Source: Linnemannia schmuckeri
Lineage: Eukaryota; Mortierellomycota; Mortierellomycetes; Mortierellales; Mortierellaceae
NCBI GenBank assembly: GCA_029449235.1
Contig: JANATG010000019.1
Coordinates: forward strand, 1,178,001 to 1,242,000
Length of the DNA stretch: 64,000 bases
Direction of reading: 5' to 3'
The notes beneath the pieces are model-generated. The model did not search any database, had not been told where the DNA came from, and was given only the letters and a program-made list of their open reading frames with translations. The translations under genes were made by a program, and so were the position numbers. Positions 1 through 11,631 of the stretch are shown piece after piece; the first letter of the stretch is position 1; the number at the start of each line of letters is the position of its first letter.

Positions 1-1123
1 ACAGCTCGATCAAAGACACCATCAGATCCTTGTACATCTCCAGAACCCCAGTCGGCTTGGCAGGTTGCTGCTGTTTTCTCTGAAACAATGGGCTCGGGGC
101 GGATCTATAGGCCGAATCCTGTTGAGGGTGAGCTGCCCGCGCATCGAGATGCTGCTGAAAGCCGACTGACTGTCCTCCCGCAGGTGCTCCGTGACTCCCC
201 GACTGAAATGCCTGAGAATTCGAGTGTTGCCCTGGGTTAACTGGAGCTGGGGCTGGTGCCGGTGTCGGTGGTGCAGATCCTCCACCTAGAGCGCGCATAG
301 CCAGACTCGAAAAGTACGACTGGGCCATTGAAGGAAGCGTGGCTGCATTCCCTTGGGGAGTGCCGCAGAATGATCGATAGTCCTTGATGAATTGCTGGAC
401 GAGTCCCTGTGCTCGGACATCGCGCTTTGAGTGTCCCATGCCGCTGTGCTTGTGTCGTTTGCGTCCATCCATTGACGAAAACATCGTAGACGCCGATGAG
501 GTTGACGAAGATGCCTCGGGGTTCAGACCTCCCAAGAATAAGAGTGATTTCAGCTGCTCCAAAAGGCTCTCGAACAAGGGCAGAAGATCCCGCGAAGGCA
601 GACTCACAATCGACTGTTTGACACGGGAAATGGCGACCTCGTTGTCGCATCCGTTACAGAATCGCGAGAATGAACGGTATGGCTGATTATACTGCTGATA
701 TTGAGCGAGTGTTGCCTGGTCCACATACTAAAGAAAGTTGAAACAAAGAAGAGTAAAGGTAGGTTAAAACAACCGACACGTGTCACATCATTGATCCCAA
801 AGGCAAGTCACAAGTGGTAATTATTTTTTTTTAGTAGCACTTATGTCTAATAGGAAGAGATCCGAGCAATTGCTATACCTTGGACCATTCTGCGAGAGGG
901 AGGGGATCTTGGCAGACAGGGCACTTGATCTTTGTAACGTCCAGTCCCCATGAGTTGCTGACGACCTCTTTGACGTATCTATTTTGCAGGACACGCAGGT
1001 ACGATAAAAATGTTGGTCAGTAACAGATTTCGAATATGTCCGTGTGCTGCTATTAGTATAAATGCTCTCTTTGTCTTTGTGTCATAAAAGGTGAGCCTTG
1101 GTATTCCTACGCGTGGTACAAAC

Positions 1124-1157
<34 letters not shown>

Positions 1158-3658
1158 GGTTTGTTTGGCATGTAGGAAGGGAAGAAGAAAGGGTGCTGTA
1201 CTGTGCAGTGCAATGGCATTTAAGGCTGGTCCAATCAGACGCCGGATTATCAAATGACCATGTTATTGTTTTTTGGTTCGAGTTGAGTAATGTTGTGTAT
1301 CCATAAACAAGAAAACTCTGGCACTTACTTTTGGAAGCAATCTCTGCAGAATTGGTCTCGGCACAATTCGAGGCAAAAGTCCAGCCGTGAGTCAAAGCAG
1401 ATCGAGCACCTTTGGAGATAGTACTCCATTTCATTCGACATTGCGTCGCCCTCTGATTCGTCGTCGCTGCCGTTATCGTATTCGTGATCATGTTCATGCT
1501 CGTGCTCGTGCTCGTGGTTGTCCTGTTCGTAATGCTGCAGTGCACCGTCATAGTCCATGGTTAACTCGGAGTTACTGTTGTGTCTTGGCAAGGATTGACG
1601 GAATTGGTGCTGTTGCTGCTGCTGTGTCGGTGGTGGTGGAGGAGCAAAGGAAGTGTGGTTGAAGTGAGCTCGATGAGAGGCTGGCTGCGTCTGTGTTCGT
1701 ACTGCTGCTGCTGTAGTTGTTGATGGAGATAAGGATGGTGAGGCAGATGAAGACGAGGCTGTGTTCCAGGGTGCTTGACGTGGTGGTGGTGGTGGTGGTG
1801 AGAGAGGAGGGAGAGCAAGTCTGAAGTTGGAGGAAGAGCTACCAGTCACATTGGATGACGATGAGGAAGAGGATGATGATGACATAGACGTCCGTATTGT
1901 TGTCGTTGTTGCTGTTGGTTGGGTATGATTCGAGGAATTGTTGTTACTCGTAAAGTGTCGACGCTGTGTGCTTGTTGAAGTAGAAGACGAAGAAGATGAA
2001 AAGAAAGAGAATAGGAAAGAAGGCGATGATGGTTGTGATGTTGTTGAGGTGGTGTTTTTGATGATGTTGCTGTGGTTGATCGCAGTTGTTGTTGTATTCT
2101 CGAGAGAGGAGGAAGAAGAGTGTGGCTGATCAGAAGAAGAGGAAGAGGAGGCGATCAGGCTGAGGATCTGAAAGATACTCAGGGGGAAAACGAGACCTGG
2201 GGTCAGACAAACGAGGAGCGGGAGCGAGTAAGCCACAAAGAGGCTCTGGAATGACCACGACTGCAGGTGGGAAAGAAGAGCTCGCTGGAGAAGTAATGGT
2301 AACGAGCCACGACTACTACAGGTGTAGGTAGAAGAGTGGTGACAGCAGGCGGGATTGAGAGGAACGAACAAGAGGTCTGTGGGAGAACAATAATGGCCAA
2401 GAAGACCGCTAGATTGATTCTCGTCCGAAGTAGTGTTACTTGAAGAAAAAGAAGGAGAAGAGATGATAACGACCAGTCGGAAGGGAAACAGAAAAGAAAG
2501 CGAAAGTGGCCCAAGTCCGAAGAGGGGAGCGGTCTGTTGTCTGAAGGCAAAGAAAAGGGACAGACCGGGAATGTCAGCAGGTGATAGCAGTCGTCTTTGT
2601 CCTTGTTCTTGTTCTTGTTCTTGTTGTTGATAACGACCCTTATTATTTATAATATTATTCGCGCGAGGGGCAGCAGCGGGAGAAAGAGTCAAAGGACGAG
2701 TAAGGTGATGATGATGAGGTTCCTCTTCCTGTTCTGGTTCTTGTTCCGGTTGGAGTGGTTGTCGGGAGCGAGGATGAGGATGGGCGACAGGGGCAGGAAC
2801 GTGAGCCTCGTTGGTTTCGAGTAGGCTGCTACTGTTGTTGATGTCTTCGTCGTGTGTCGTCGTCGAGTCGTCTTGTTGTTCTGGCGCAGTCTTTGCAGCA
2901 GCAAGAGTGATGTCGTTGGGTGATGCAGCAACACTACTCACAGGTACTGGTGGGGGCGAATGAGTTGACGGCGGCAAGGACGATGTCGAAATAGAAGGAA
3001 GAGGTAATGTCAACGAAGGTGAGGAAGAAGGAAGTGAATGAAGAAGAGAATGAGAAAGGGAAAAGGATGGGGAAGAAGGGGAGGATGAAGAAGGAGAAGA
3101 GGAAGGAAAAGGAGGAAGAGTCAAAGACGAGGAGAGCACGAGGGGTGGAGAGGAAGAAGAAGCAGTCGTGGTTGTAGTATAGGGTGGGAATGAAGGTAGG
3201 AGTGGGAGTGAGAGTGGCGAAGGAGAAGGAGAAGGAGAAGGACTCGCGACTGAGGGTGCTTCCGTGGCTGGTGTCGATGGTGACTGTCCGGGTAGGAGGA
3301 GTATGGATGCGGGTAAGAGTGAAGGCGAACGTGGTGAGTCGGTAGAAGGAGGGGGAGTCATACTTGCTGTTGTCGAGGAAGAATAAGGAGGAGTAAAGGA
3401 AAGGGACGAGTCTGTTGCTGGTATAGTTGTAGTTGTAGTTGTAGTTGTTGTTCCTGTTGCTCTTGTGCTTTGTTCCAAAGCCGAAGACTCGCCTTGACTC
3501 CTCGCTGCCACAGGGTGTTTATAGTCATTGCTGTTATCACTGAATAAGGCAGCCTTGCTCGTCCATGAGGATATTAGGACCACGTCCTGTTCCCCTGCCT
3601 CGCCTGCTTCCATTGACCTGATGTCCTGGTCCTCGTTTGCATTCATTGCAAGGTCCAC
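1..3658 (-). CDS. RBR/RING-type E3 ubiquitin ligase, C-terminus beyond window
   Basis: Three exons read as one frame: 3658-1329, 978-879 and 727-1, the last still open at the window edge. Splice sites are GTAAGT/TAG and GTATAG/TAG. About 700 N-terminal residues are low complexity (Ser/Pro/Thr runs, Gln/Glu blocks, a His-Glu block near residue 745). The first zinc-binding domain starts near residue 750: CSICFDSRLDFCLELC, then CRDQFCRDCF, and in exon 2 IKCPVCQDPLP. This spacing suits RING1 of RBR ligases, with Asp where the usual His would be. A further Cys pair (FCNGCDNE) follows in exon 3. By family the protein would transfer ubiquitin through a RING2 cysteine that lies outside the window. 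The start is the first Met of the long frame. The domain call is fairly sure; the exact family is inference. Confidence 0.75.
1126..1156. repeat. Poly(T) tract, 31 bases
   Basis: An uninterrupted T run inside the first intron of the RBR ligase gene; read on the transcribed strand it is poly(A). It is one of many such runs in the window, and its length may vary between strains or be an assembly estimate. Confidence 0.9.
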
Positions 3659-5037
3659 TTAAGGGAAGTCAAGTTTGTGACTGGGTAGGTTTCTGAGTTG
3701 CTGGCTTTTCGATAGAACAAAGTTGCTGTGCCCAGAGAGTGATTGAATTCTCAAGTTGGTGGCAAACTTGTCTGTCTGGGTTCGGAGCAAAAAAAGTACA
3801 GTGGAGAGCAGTGAATGAAATGCGTCGGGAAAGAAGGAAGGGAGTGAGGAGTAAATGAATGAAAGAAAGAAGGAAGAATGAAAAAGAGTGCATGCATCTC
3901 CTCCAAGGTCTTTTTTGTTTTATGTTCAATGCTACTCCACAACAAACACACGCGCACACAGAAAAAAAAGGAGAGACGCCCTATTCCCTCCCCCTCTGAC
4001 ATCTTTCCTTTTCCTCCCCTTCTCCCTCTGTGCACGTCCGCGCCAATGGCCCCAATGGGTCAAAGGAAAATAAAAAATGATTATTTTAGGTTGATCTGTG
4101 TACACTCCACTCCAACCCTTCCAGTTCCTCACAGACTCACATTACTCTTCTTTCGTCTTCTCTCGCCGCCGTCCTCACCGTCACCGCTTAGCCTATCCGT
4201 CCCTACCATTCCATCCCCCAGGATTGTTTAGACTAATTCATTATCTTATTCGCTCGACAAAGACTGTAACGCAAGGTAATGGAGAATCGAAGAAAGGACC
4301 GGCGAAGCATTAGGCTCGAGTATCGACGAAAAAACAATAAGGACGAGGGAAAAGAAAACACAACAAAAGAAGGAGAGAATCATTGTCACGCGCACGTTGA
4401 ACAAGGGGTTGCGTGCACATTCACTCCCACTCACACTGCTTACACACAACCGAAGACACAAAGCCCATTTCGCAAAATCTGGACTTGTGCACTCGCAAAA
4501 AGGAGAAAGGGAAGCTCGGGAACCACGCGGATATTTTAGTTAATGTCGTCTGTTGTCCATCTGTCTATCCCTCTCGTCAGCAAAGATCAAATCGCAAGGA
4601 GAAAGAAGGTCCCGGACAGGGTTAGGGAAGAGGGGGGTACCGAACAAGTCAACCAGTAGCGATTAAATGGGAGAGTGAAGCATAGTAGTATTGAATCGTT
4701 GATTTTTTTATTTCTCTCGAAAAAGACGATACAACGAATGCCCAAGAATGAAAATAGTATCGAGCTAGATCTAATATCACCATCGATAAATAGAGAGAAA
4801 GAAAGAGATGTTAACATCTTTCGCCTCTTTTTTGGTGTTTGTTGGCACTGAAAAGAAAAAGGAAACCAAACTCCCTGCATATTGTGGCGAAAATGTAATA
4901 AAATCAGGAAAACGAAGGTTGTCCACATGTAGGTTCGGACAATGTAGATAAGTTTTGAAGCATCATATTAAAACGTAGTTTTAAACCGCCACAAGGAGAA
5001 GAGTGGATCACACGAACAGGAATAAAAGACTTACAGT
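3659..5037. other. Intergenic: RBR ligase promoter/leader and RPS18 3' flank
   Basis: Both neighbours are transcribed leftward, so this 1.4 kb holds the RPS18 3' UTR (right) and the promoter and leader of the RBR ligase gene (left). It is rich in GA/CT tracts. The open frames seen on both strands are low complexity and show no family resemblance, so I call no gene. Confidence 0.6.
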
Positions 5038-6632
5038 TTACTTCTTCTTGGAGACACCGACAACGCGACCGCGACGACCAGTGGTCTTGGTGTGCTGACC
5101 ACGGACACGGACGCCCCAGTAGTGACGGAGACCACGATGGGCACGAATCTTCTTGAGACGCTCCAAATCCTCACGCATCTGGTTGTCAAGACCGTTAGCC
5201 AAAAGCTGGGTGTACTTGCCATCGACAAAGTTCTTCTGTCTGTTAAGGAACCACTGGGGAACCTTGTACTGGGTGGGGTTCTGCATGATGGTGACGAGGC
5301 GCTCGAGCTCTTCGTTGGTAAGCTCACCGGCTCTATTGAAGACGAAAGGAGGAATGCAATGATGGACAAATGGTCAGCCTCATAGTCCTTGAGGGTACGA
5401 AAAGTGTATTCTTGGATCCAATGTCTGATTGCCTCCTGAGAATATGATCACTGGTCTCCGAAGTCATGTCGATAGGTGCACAGCTGTTGACGGCGGTGTT
5501 GAATGGAAGAGTAGTCTAGAAGTAGTTGCTCCTTGGCATGAAGTGATACGGCTTGACCCCATAATCCCTGTTCTTTCGAGTTAGATTGTCTAAGGCACTT
5601 TCGTTCCATTGACCTGAGTGTCTTTGGCACAAAATGAAGACAGGTTCCTGATGACCAGTGGATCAGGCCGTGTGGGAGTGATAGCGGAAATGGTGGTATG
5701 GTCCTGTGTCCGTGCTTCGGACATTGACAGGGAATAGCGACCGTTATTGAACCACTTGCTGTTGCTGTTACTATTGCGTCAATCCCTGCTGTCGTTGTCA
5801 TTTGCTCGACTGTTGTTACGCCACTGTCCTGACTTTCAAATTGTATCCAGCTCTGCCGTCGTAGTAGTGTGAAGTTGCTAAAAACTAGCACGCACCTCTT
5901 CTTCAAGTCGATATCAGCCTTCTTGCAGACCAAGTTGGCATAACGACGACCGACACCCTTGATGTTAGTCTATTATGTTCCGGGAAGATGAAAATAGAAA
6001 GTGTAAGTTAGAAAAAAAAACGCTCCTGGGGCTAGTGCAAGTCCAAAGAATAAGTATTACAGAAAAAAATGATGTTAGGTCTTCCTTACCATGGCGAACA
6101 TGATCTTAGTCTTGCCCTCCACGTTCGTGTTAAGGACACGAAGAATGTGCTGGAACTGGCCTTTCTCAGGAACAAGGAGAGACTGTTGTTTATCGGAAGT
6201 AGCGGATGAGTAGATGAAAGGGGGAATCCAGAGTTAGCGGAGTGATCTTTCTTTGCACTGAAAAAAAGTGGTCTTGCTGTAGTGTTGTTAAGTTCGGTTC
6301 TGGCAGCGGCAGAGGTGGTAAGTTTGATCTCTGCCATCCCGTCATCCTGCGTAAACGAGTACTCCATTCTGCCAAGTTGAGTTCCCGGTCAAGTTCATCC
6401 CTCCTTCAAAGGTCTCCGAGTAAAGAAAGAACGACGATGATATTTTGGGCATGGATTCTCCATAGTCATGGTATCCTGTGTTATTTTGCTAGTAGTTTGG
6501 CGATGTTCCGGAGGTTTTAAGCTGTTGTTGAGGTGATCGATGGGTTTGTGTAGCATCGATGGGTGACGATGTCGGGATGGATGGTTTTCATGCCCTGTAG
6601 CGGTTTCCCTCCTTTTTTTGATGCGCTACCAT
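5038..6632 (-). CDS. RPS18: 40S ribosomal protein S18 (uS13)
   Basis: Exons 6632-6630 (ATG alone), 6182-6090, 5969-5896 and 5332-5038 sum to 465 nt, 154 residues. The protein follows the uS13 pattern: LVPEKGQFQHILRVLNTN at the start, IKGVGRRYANLVCKKADID in the middle, then LRHYWGVRVRGQHTKTTGRR and a basic VVGVSKKK end. It sits in the head of the small ribosomal subunit. The usual fungal form has PEKFQHI, so there appear to be two extra residues (Gly-Gln) near residue 9. The first exon is inferred: exon 2 starts in phase 0 without a Met, and the only upstream ATG directly followed by GT lies at 6632. Intron 3 is long (563 bp) and contains a small stem-loop (5707-5723). Identity is very secure; the first exon less so. 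Confidence 0.92.
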
Positions 6633-7361
6633 AATGAAAAAAATGAAAGAGGGTGTGCGTATTCTCCGCTGGGGCAATTTATCGCAACTCGGACTTCGTG
6701 ACTGTTAGTTATTGCTCTCTTCCCAGCTCGCCCTTTTCCACTTTGATCAATTTTGTTCTGGTGGTCGATTGTTTCCTCGTTTTATCTTACTCGTGTGCTG
6801 GATTTACTTGACTCACTTTAACTTACAAGAAAACGAAGACAAAGAGAAGATATGATTTAATATTTAGCTAGGAGTAGAGGTCGTTCTCATTGAGATCGTT
6901 TTTCTGCATACATATCAATACCGTCCTTAATTTTCGTTGGGAATTGTTGTTTACTCTCCAAGAAAGTCTATAACCTCCTTTCCTCCTTTGTAAAGCATTT
7001 ATCATTTCAGGCCGGATGCTCATTTCTGTCTCTCACAAACACCATATTTGGTTATATGAAGTAAGGTCTGAAGCTAGGGAACAGTGCCTTGGCGGTTGGC
7101 TATCGAAAAGATGATTGATGGCTTACTTTCTGTGACAGGGAGAACAGGTCAAACCGGCCCCATGCCGATAGGATTGCAGTTAAGGAAAAAATGTCGTCCG
7201 ATTGAATGGCTAGCGTTTAGTTACATGGTTCAATAGAAAAGCTGTGGTTATAGGCAGTAAGAGTGACGTAGTCACAGTGCACGTGACGGTTAATCTTGTT
7301 TGAAGTTCTTGGCCGACGTGAATTTTCGCTCATCCTTTTTCTCAAATTTTATTGAATCAAC
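6633..7361. promoter_or_regulatory. Divergent promoter shared by RPS18 and RPL19
   Basis: These 729 bp separate two ribosomal protein genes read in opposite directions. The region contains a CACGTG palindrome at 7280-7285 within a GTGCACGTGACGG context. CACGTG is the classic bHLH (Cbf1-like) site; its use here is inference. No coding potential was seen. Confidence 0.6.
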
Positions 7362-9255
7362 ATGTAATAACCAGATTCGGGAAGAGAGGGAACAGCACAA
7401 AGAGAGCGGAAACAGGAACAAAGACCAAGGGTTTCATTGATTAGCAAGTCAGGATCAACAATACAACCTTTTCGGATCATCGGGAGTATTACGAAGCGAG
7501 GGTCATGCCGTTATTTTGATCCATCACCTTTCGTGGAGGGAATTCAACATTTGACATTCTGGGAATTCGACTTCATCCGAATCTGGAGGACCCATCATCC
7601 AGAACATATGACCTTACACCCCTCAAAGGTTCTCAACACCCTTTAGCAATCACTTGTCGACACCTGGAACCTCCTCTTCCTACAACACAATAACAAAAGG
7701 AAGTAACAAAAAAGAAACGAGTTTCAGCAATAGTGACTGACCCCCGTGGCACCCACTCTCTTTTTGTTTTGTCTACAACAGGGTTTCTTTGAACAGTCAG
7801 AAACGTTTGGCCGCCGCCGTCTTGAAGTGCGGACAGCGCAAGATTTGGCTCGACCCTAACGAGGTTACCGAGATTGCCAACGCCAACTCCCGTAAGTTGT
7901 GGATCACCACCCCTTTCTCCCAGCAAGGCTCTTTCTCTCACTCTGCCAGACAGTCTCAGTAGTAGCTTTGACGGGCGAGCCGGGGTTACCGGGTCCATTT
8001 GGCCAGCCGTCGACACTTGCTCGCTTATTCGCACAATTTATCCTGGCTGGAACTACACATAACGACAAATATCAATACTCTTTTGCACGCCCATGCTTCG
8101 CTATCAGGACATACGGGAGGAGGAATACGGGAGATGTACAAGACGCAATTTTTGTTCACGGGGTCACTGAATTTCCGCAGCAAGGGTCCAATTGTTTGCC
8201 GGAAATTGGTGTGATACTGAGCTCATCATACCTGAATAGAATGCTGCCATTCTATTGTTCAGCTCGTTCAACATACGCCGAACAATCCCCCATCCCGCTC
8301 GCTTTCACACAGGCTGGGGAGAAACCTTGGCTTTTGTTCGTTCTCTGGCGAGATTTTAATTATAAGGACAATACGAGAGATACTGGCACAATGTCTTTCT
8401 CTTTTGCAGCTTTCCCGCAGCCCGCAGTTTTTGTGTTCAAGGATTAGAAAGGAGAGGCCCTTGCGACAGCGCATCCAACAGGCCACCTGTCAGCAGCCCT
8501 CCTACCTCGACCACCAATCAACCGGCCCGGCCAGTCAACTGGCACAATCACCAACATCCTTTTCAGAACACAACACACCTTCTCAGAACAGGAGAGGAGT
8601 ACTGTAATAACCCTATGTTCCCTTCTCTAACTAAACTTACCATCGAAAATAGGCCAGAACATCCGCAAGCTCGTCAAGGATGGCCTCATCATCAAGAAGC
8701 CCCAGACCATGCACTCGCTCTTCCGCCACCGCGAGAAGCTCGCTGCCAAGCGCGCTGGTCGTCACTCTGGCACCGGTAAGCGCCAGGGTACCGCCGAGGC
8801 TCGTATGCCCACCACCGTCATCTGGATGCGCCGCCAGCGTGTTCTCCGCCGTCTCCTCCGCAAGTACCGCGAGACCGGCAAGATCGACCGTCACTTGTAC
8901 GTTGTTCTCCTTTTTTGTGCATGGCATGGTGCTATATTGCTTTGATATATGCAATGCAGCGCGCTCATCACAGTCGTTTTCTTTTGCTGTTGCTAATATT
9001 TTCATTTTTTTCCTTATCCCCTTCCATAGGTACCACGTTTTGTACATGAAGGCCAAGGGTAACGTCTTCAAGAACAAGCGTGTCTTGATGGAGTACATCC
9101 ACAAGGTCAAGGCCGAGAAGCTCCGTGCTAAGTTGATTGCCGACCAGGCCGAGGCTCACCGCAACAAGACCAAGGCTGCCCGCACCCGCCGCAACGAGCG
9201 CGTCGCCGAGAAGCGCGCTGCCTTTGCCGGCACCGAGGCCGAGAAGAAGAAGTAA
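7362..9255 (+). CDS. RPL19: 60S ribosomal protein L19 (eL19)
   Basis: Exons 7362-7363 (AT), 7782-7891, 8653-8896 and 9030-9255 total 582 nt, 193 residues. The protein reads as eL19: VSLNSQKRLAAAVLKCGQRK, then IWLDPNEVTEIANANS, RQNIRKLVKDGLIIKKP and a long basic C-terminal helix ending EAEKKK. Exon 2 begins with a G that completes a codon, so the intron must split the start codon as AT|G. As I recall, budding-yeast RPL19 genes also have a two-base first exon. The best upstream match is AT|GTAATA at 7362. Intron 2 is 761 bp and contains two strong hairpins. It is a component of the large ribosomal subunit. Identity is certain; the position of the two-base exon is inferred. Confidence 0.92.
8188..8261 (+). 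other. Tandem stem-loops in RPL19 intron 2
   Basis: Two hairpins lie close together on the sense strand of the intron: CCAATT...AATTGG (8188-8209) and CTGAATAGAAT...ATTCTATT.TTCAG (8232-8261, eleven pairs with a bulge). An ACA triplet follows a few bases later, near 8269. Ribosomal protein introns often host snoRNAs, so an H/ACA-type RNA is conceivable, but no guide pocket was assigned. Confidence 0.3.
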
Positions 9256-9593
9256 ATTATTTTACTCTTCTTGTTTACCAATCTCCTACCAAACAAATGA
9301 ACCACACTTTCTTTTCCTTCCAAATTTGAGAACATTAAATTTGCTTTTCAGTCGCATTTGTTTTTGGTGGTTGTCGATGATATTGTTGGTTATTCTTGGT
9401 TTTTTTTGGGATCCTTGTTGGTGACAACTGCTTGTCTGGTGATCCTTTGGATGGTGAACATGGAAGACCGTTAGTTTGAATGGAAGATGGCCAAGGTGAT
9501 GATAAAGTAAGTAGATCGATTGGGTGTGGGGATAGATTTTTTTTCAATAATAACCTAAAAAAAAAACGCGAGTAAGAACTAAATGTCCCAACA
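9256..9593. other. Convergent 3' flanks of RPL19 and the SARAF-like gene
   Basis: Tail-to-tail intergenic region of 338 bp. It holds the 3' UTRs of both genes; nothing else was recognised. Confidence 0.6.
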
Positions 9594-11067
9594 CTATCGT
9601 CGTCGAGTACCTCCAAACCCAGTCGCGGTCCTCGTAGGTCTAGAACTCGATCCCGCTGATGACGACGACGATCCACCTCCCATACCACTTCCTCCAGAGT
9701 AAGATCCATACGACGACGAACCCCATGATGAAGACGATGGCGAGGCATTTGCATTCGCATAGGCAGAGCTTGGACCAGCGTAGGCGTTTGTCTGTGCCTG
9801 TTGACGGTTCCGGTTCTGTGCGGCCATATAGGCTCCCAGACCTCCTAATCCCACGCCTGTCCAGAATCCTGGTCTAAATCCTCCTGCTTCTGCCGTCGAT
9901 GATGCTATGTTGAAAAGTTGAGAAGGAAAAAAAAGAAAGTGAGAAAGAGTTTTCATTCAGGTCTGCCCTGTTCATAAGCGGATCATGCCGTCCAACAACG
10001 TATAGACTAATTATTCTTAAATGGAATCCATACCTGAGGGTTTGTACTGGTTTCTAGGGTTCCATCCACCTCCTCCTCCACCACCACCGCCACCAAATCC
10101 GCCACCGCCATATCCACCAGACGGCCTGTAAGGTGGTGGCGGGTCGTCGTTTCTGGCATCTTCCCGATAGTGCTGAAAACAATTCTTCAAAAACGAGTAC
10201 AAGATAAAACAGACGACGCTGATCCATGTTCCGAGGTATAACAGTTCCACCCACGACTGTCTCTTTGCTATTGTCGTTCAACAGTGTGCACATTAAAATG
10301 TTAGCAAATTAACACAAATATTACTTTCAATGAGAAAAAAACGAGAAACCGAGAAAACGACCGGATTACAAAAAAAAAGTCTTGTCAACTTCTTACCTCG
10401 ACGGGTCCACTCGTTGAAGGCAGGATTCTTCCACATATCCCCGCCATAGTTATTGTTTGTGTTATACCGGATATTCGTGTACTGGAGCTTATACTCTAGT
10501 CCACAACTGCCCTTGAGGATGTAGGGGTCGTCCGGGTAGGCGTAGCCCTCACAGAAGACATCCAGTTGACCGAACCGCAGGTTGTCCGGTAGATCTGCCT
10601 GACATTTCCATTGCACGTCGTTCCCGTCAAATCCTGCGTTTGTACACTGCACCACCTCTGTTGTGTTATTGATACAATAAAGCAAGGGCAAGGAAAGAAG
10701 CGCTTGTTAATGATATAGCATGAAAAAATAATATAGGAATTAGAAGTATGAGAGAAGTTGAAAGTGTAATGAAAAAGCTATTGATGGAAAAAAAAACAAA
10801 TAGGTGAAGATTACCAGGCTCAAAGTCGCCACAAGCATTGCCGCCGACACACTTGATCTGGGGGACGGGGCTGGTTCTCCGGCCGGTGGTCATACGGCCT
10901 TGGTGTAGGGTCAATGTTTGCACATCCTTGAGAAGAACCTTCTTGTGGTTGTTGTTCCCGAACGCAGAGACGGTGGAGGGGGTTGTGGCCAGGAGGTAGG
11001 CGGCGGTGGCGAGTGCCAGTACTGTTGGCGAGAAGAAGCGTCGTCTTGTTGACATGTTGTTCTTCAT
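9594..11067 (-). CDS. SARAF-like store-operated calcium entry regulator
   Basis: Exons 11067-10815, 10657-10397, 10267-10034 and 9904-9594 sum to 1059 nt, 352 residues. Order of parts: a signal peptide (MSTRRRFFSPTVLALATAAY then a hydrophobic stretch to about residue 35), a lumenal Cys-rich domain with IKCVGGNACGDFEP, EVVQCTNAGFDGNDVQWKC and VFCEGYAYPDDPYILKGSC, one membrane helix (WVELLYLGTWISVVCFILYS), then a cytosolic tail with PPPPYRP, a Gly run and a Ser/Gly/Arg-rich end. This is the architecture of SARAF/TMEM66, an ER membrane protein that restrains store-operated calcium entry in animals; the role in a fungus is inferred. Alternative in-frame starts are at 11094 and 11055, and the signal peptide works with 11067 or 11055. 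Confidence 0.85.
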
Positions 11068-11116
11068 TTTGTTCTTTGCCCTGTGCTCGGTCATCAATTG
11101 ACGATTAGTTGATGGT

Positions 11117-11150
11117 GAAGAAGAAGAAGAAGAAGAAGAAGAAGAAGAAG
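11117..11150. repeat. (GAA)n microsatellite upstream of the SARAF-like gene
   Basis: About eleven GAA units lie just upstream of the likely start codons of the SARAF-like gene, presumably in its leader; read on the minus strand they are TTC repeats. The flank 11151-11631 up to the GDI stop shows no gene. Confidence 0.85.
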
Positions 11151-11631
11151 GAGACGGAATGAAAGATGCAAAAGAAGCGTGCGATGCCAAGAAAGCATAA
11201 AATAAGGAACAAACGGTCCAGGTATGTGTTGTATGAATGTGGTTGGTGCGGATTTTTTTGCCTTTTGGGAAAAGAGCCAAAGGAGAGTGGCTGCCAGATC
11301 CGAAAATTGATCAGTGAAACTGCAAAAGGAGAGCAAGACGTGTTCAATGAGCACTGGTCCATGGAATTGACTTCACCTGGCAGAAAAAGAACATAAAAGA
11401 ACAACCTTGCTCTCCTCACATATACATTGTTACACCTCCAGGCAATAAGAAAGAAGGCAAGGAACAAACGTAGACATTGTTTTTGTGTTTTTTCTGTTTT
11501 TTTTTTTTTAATTAAACGTTTGTCAAAACAGACACTTTCTTCATCCTTCTCTTTCTTTCGGTGCGATAAAAAAAAAAAGATCTCTAACGACTGGAACTGG
11601 GACTGTACTGGCAAGATGATGATTTCCTGCT

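Noticed and set aside
7899..8447. Plus-strand frame of 182 residues
   Set aside because: It lies wholly inside the RPL19 intron, whose borders are fixed by the reading frame; no family resemblance.
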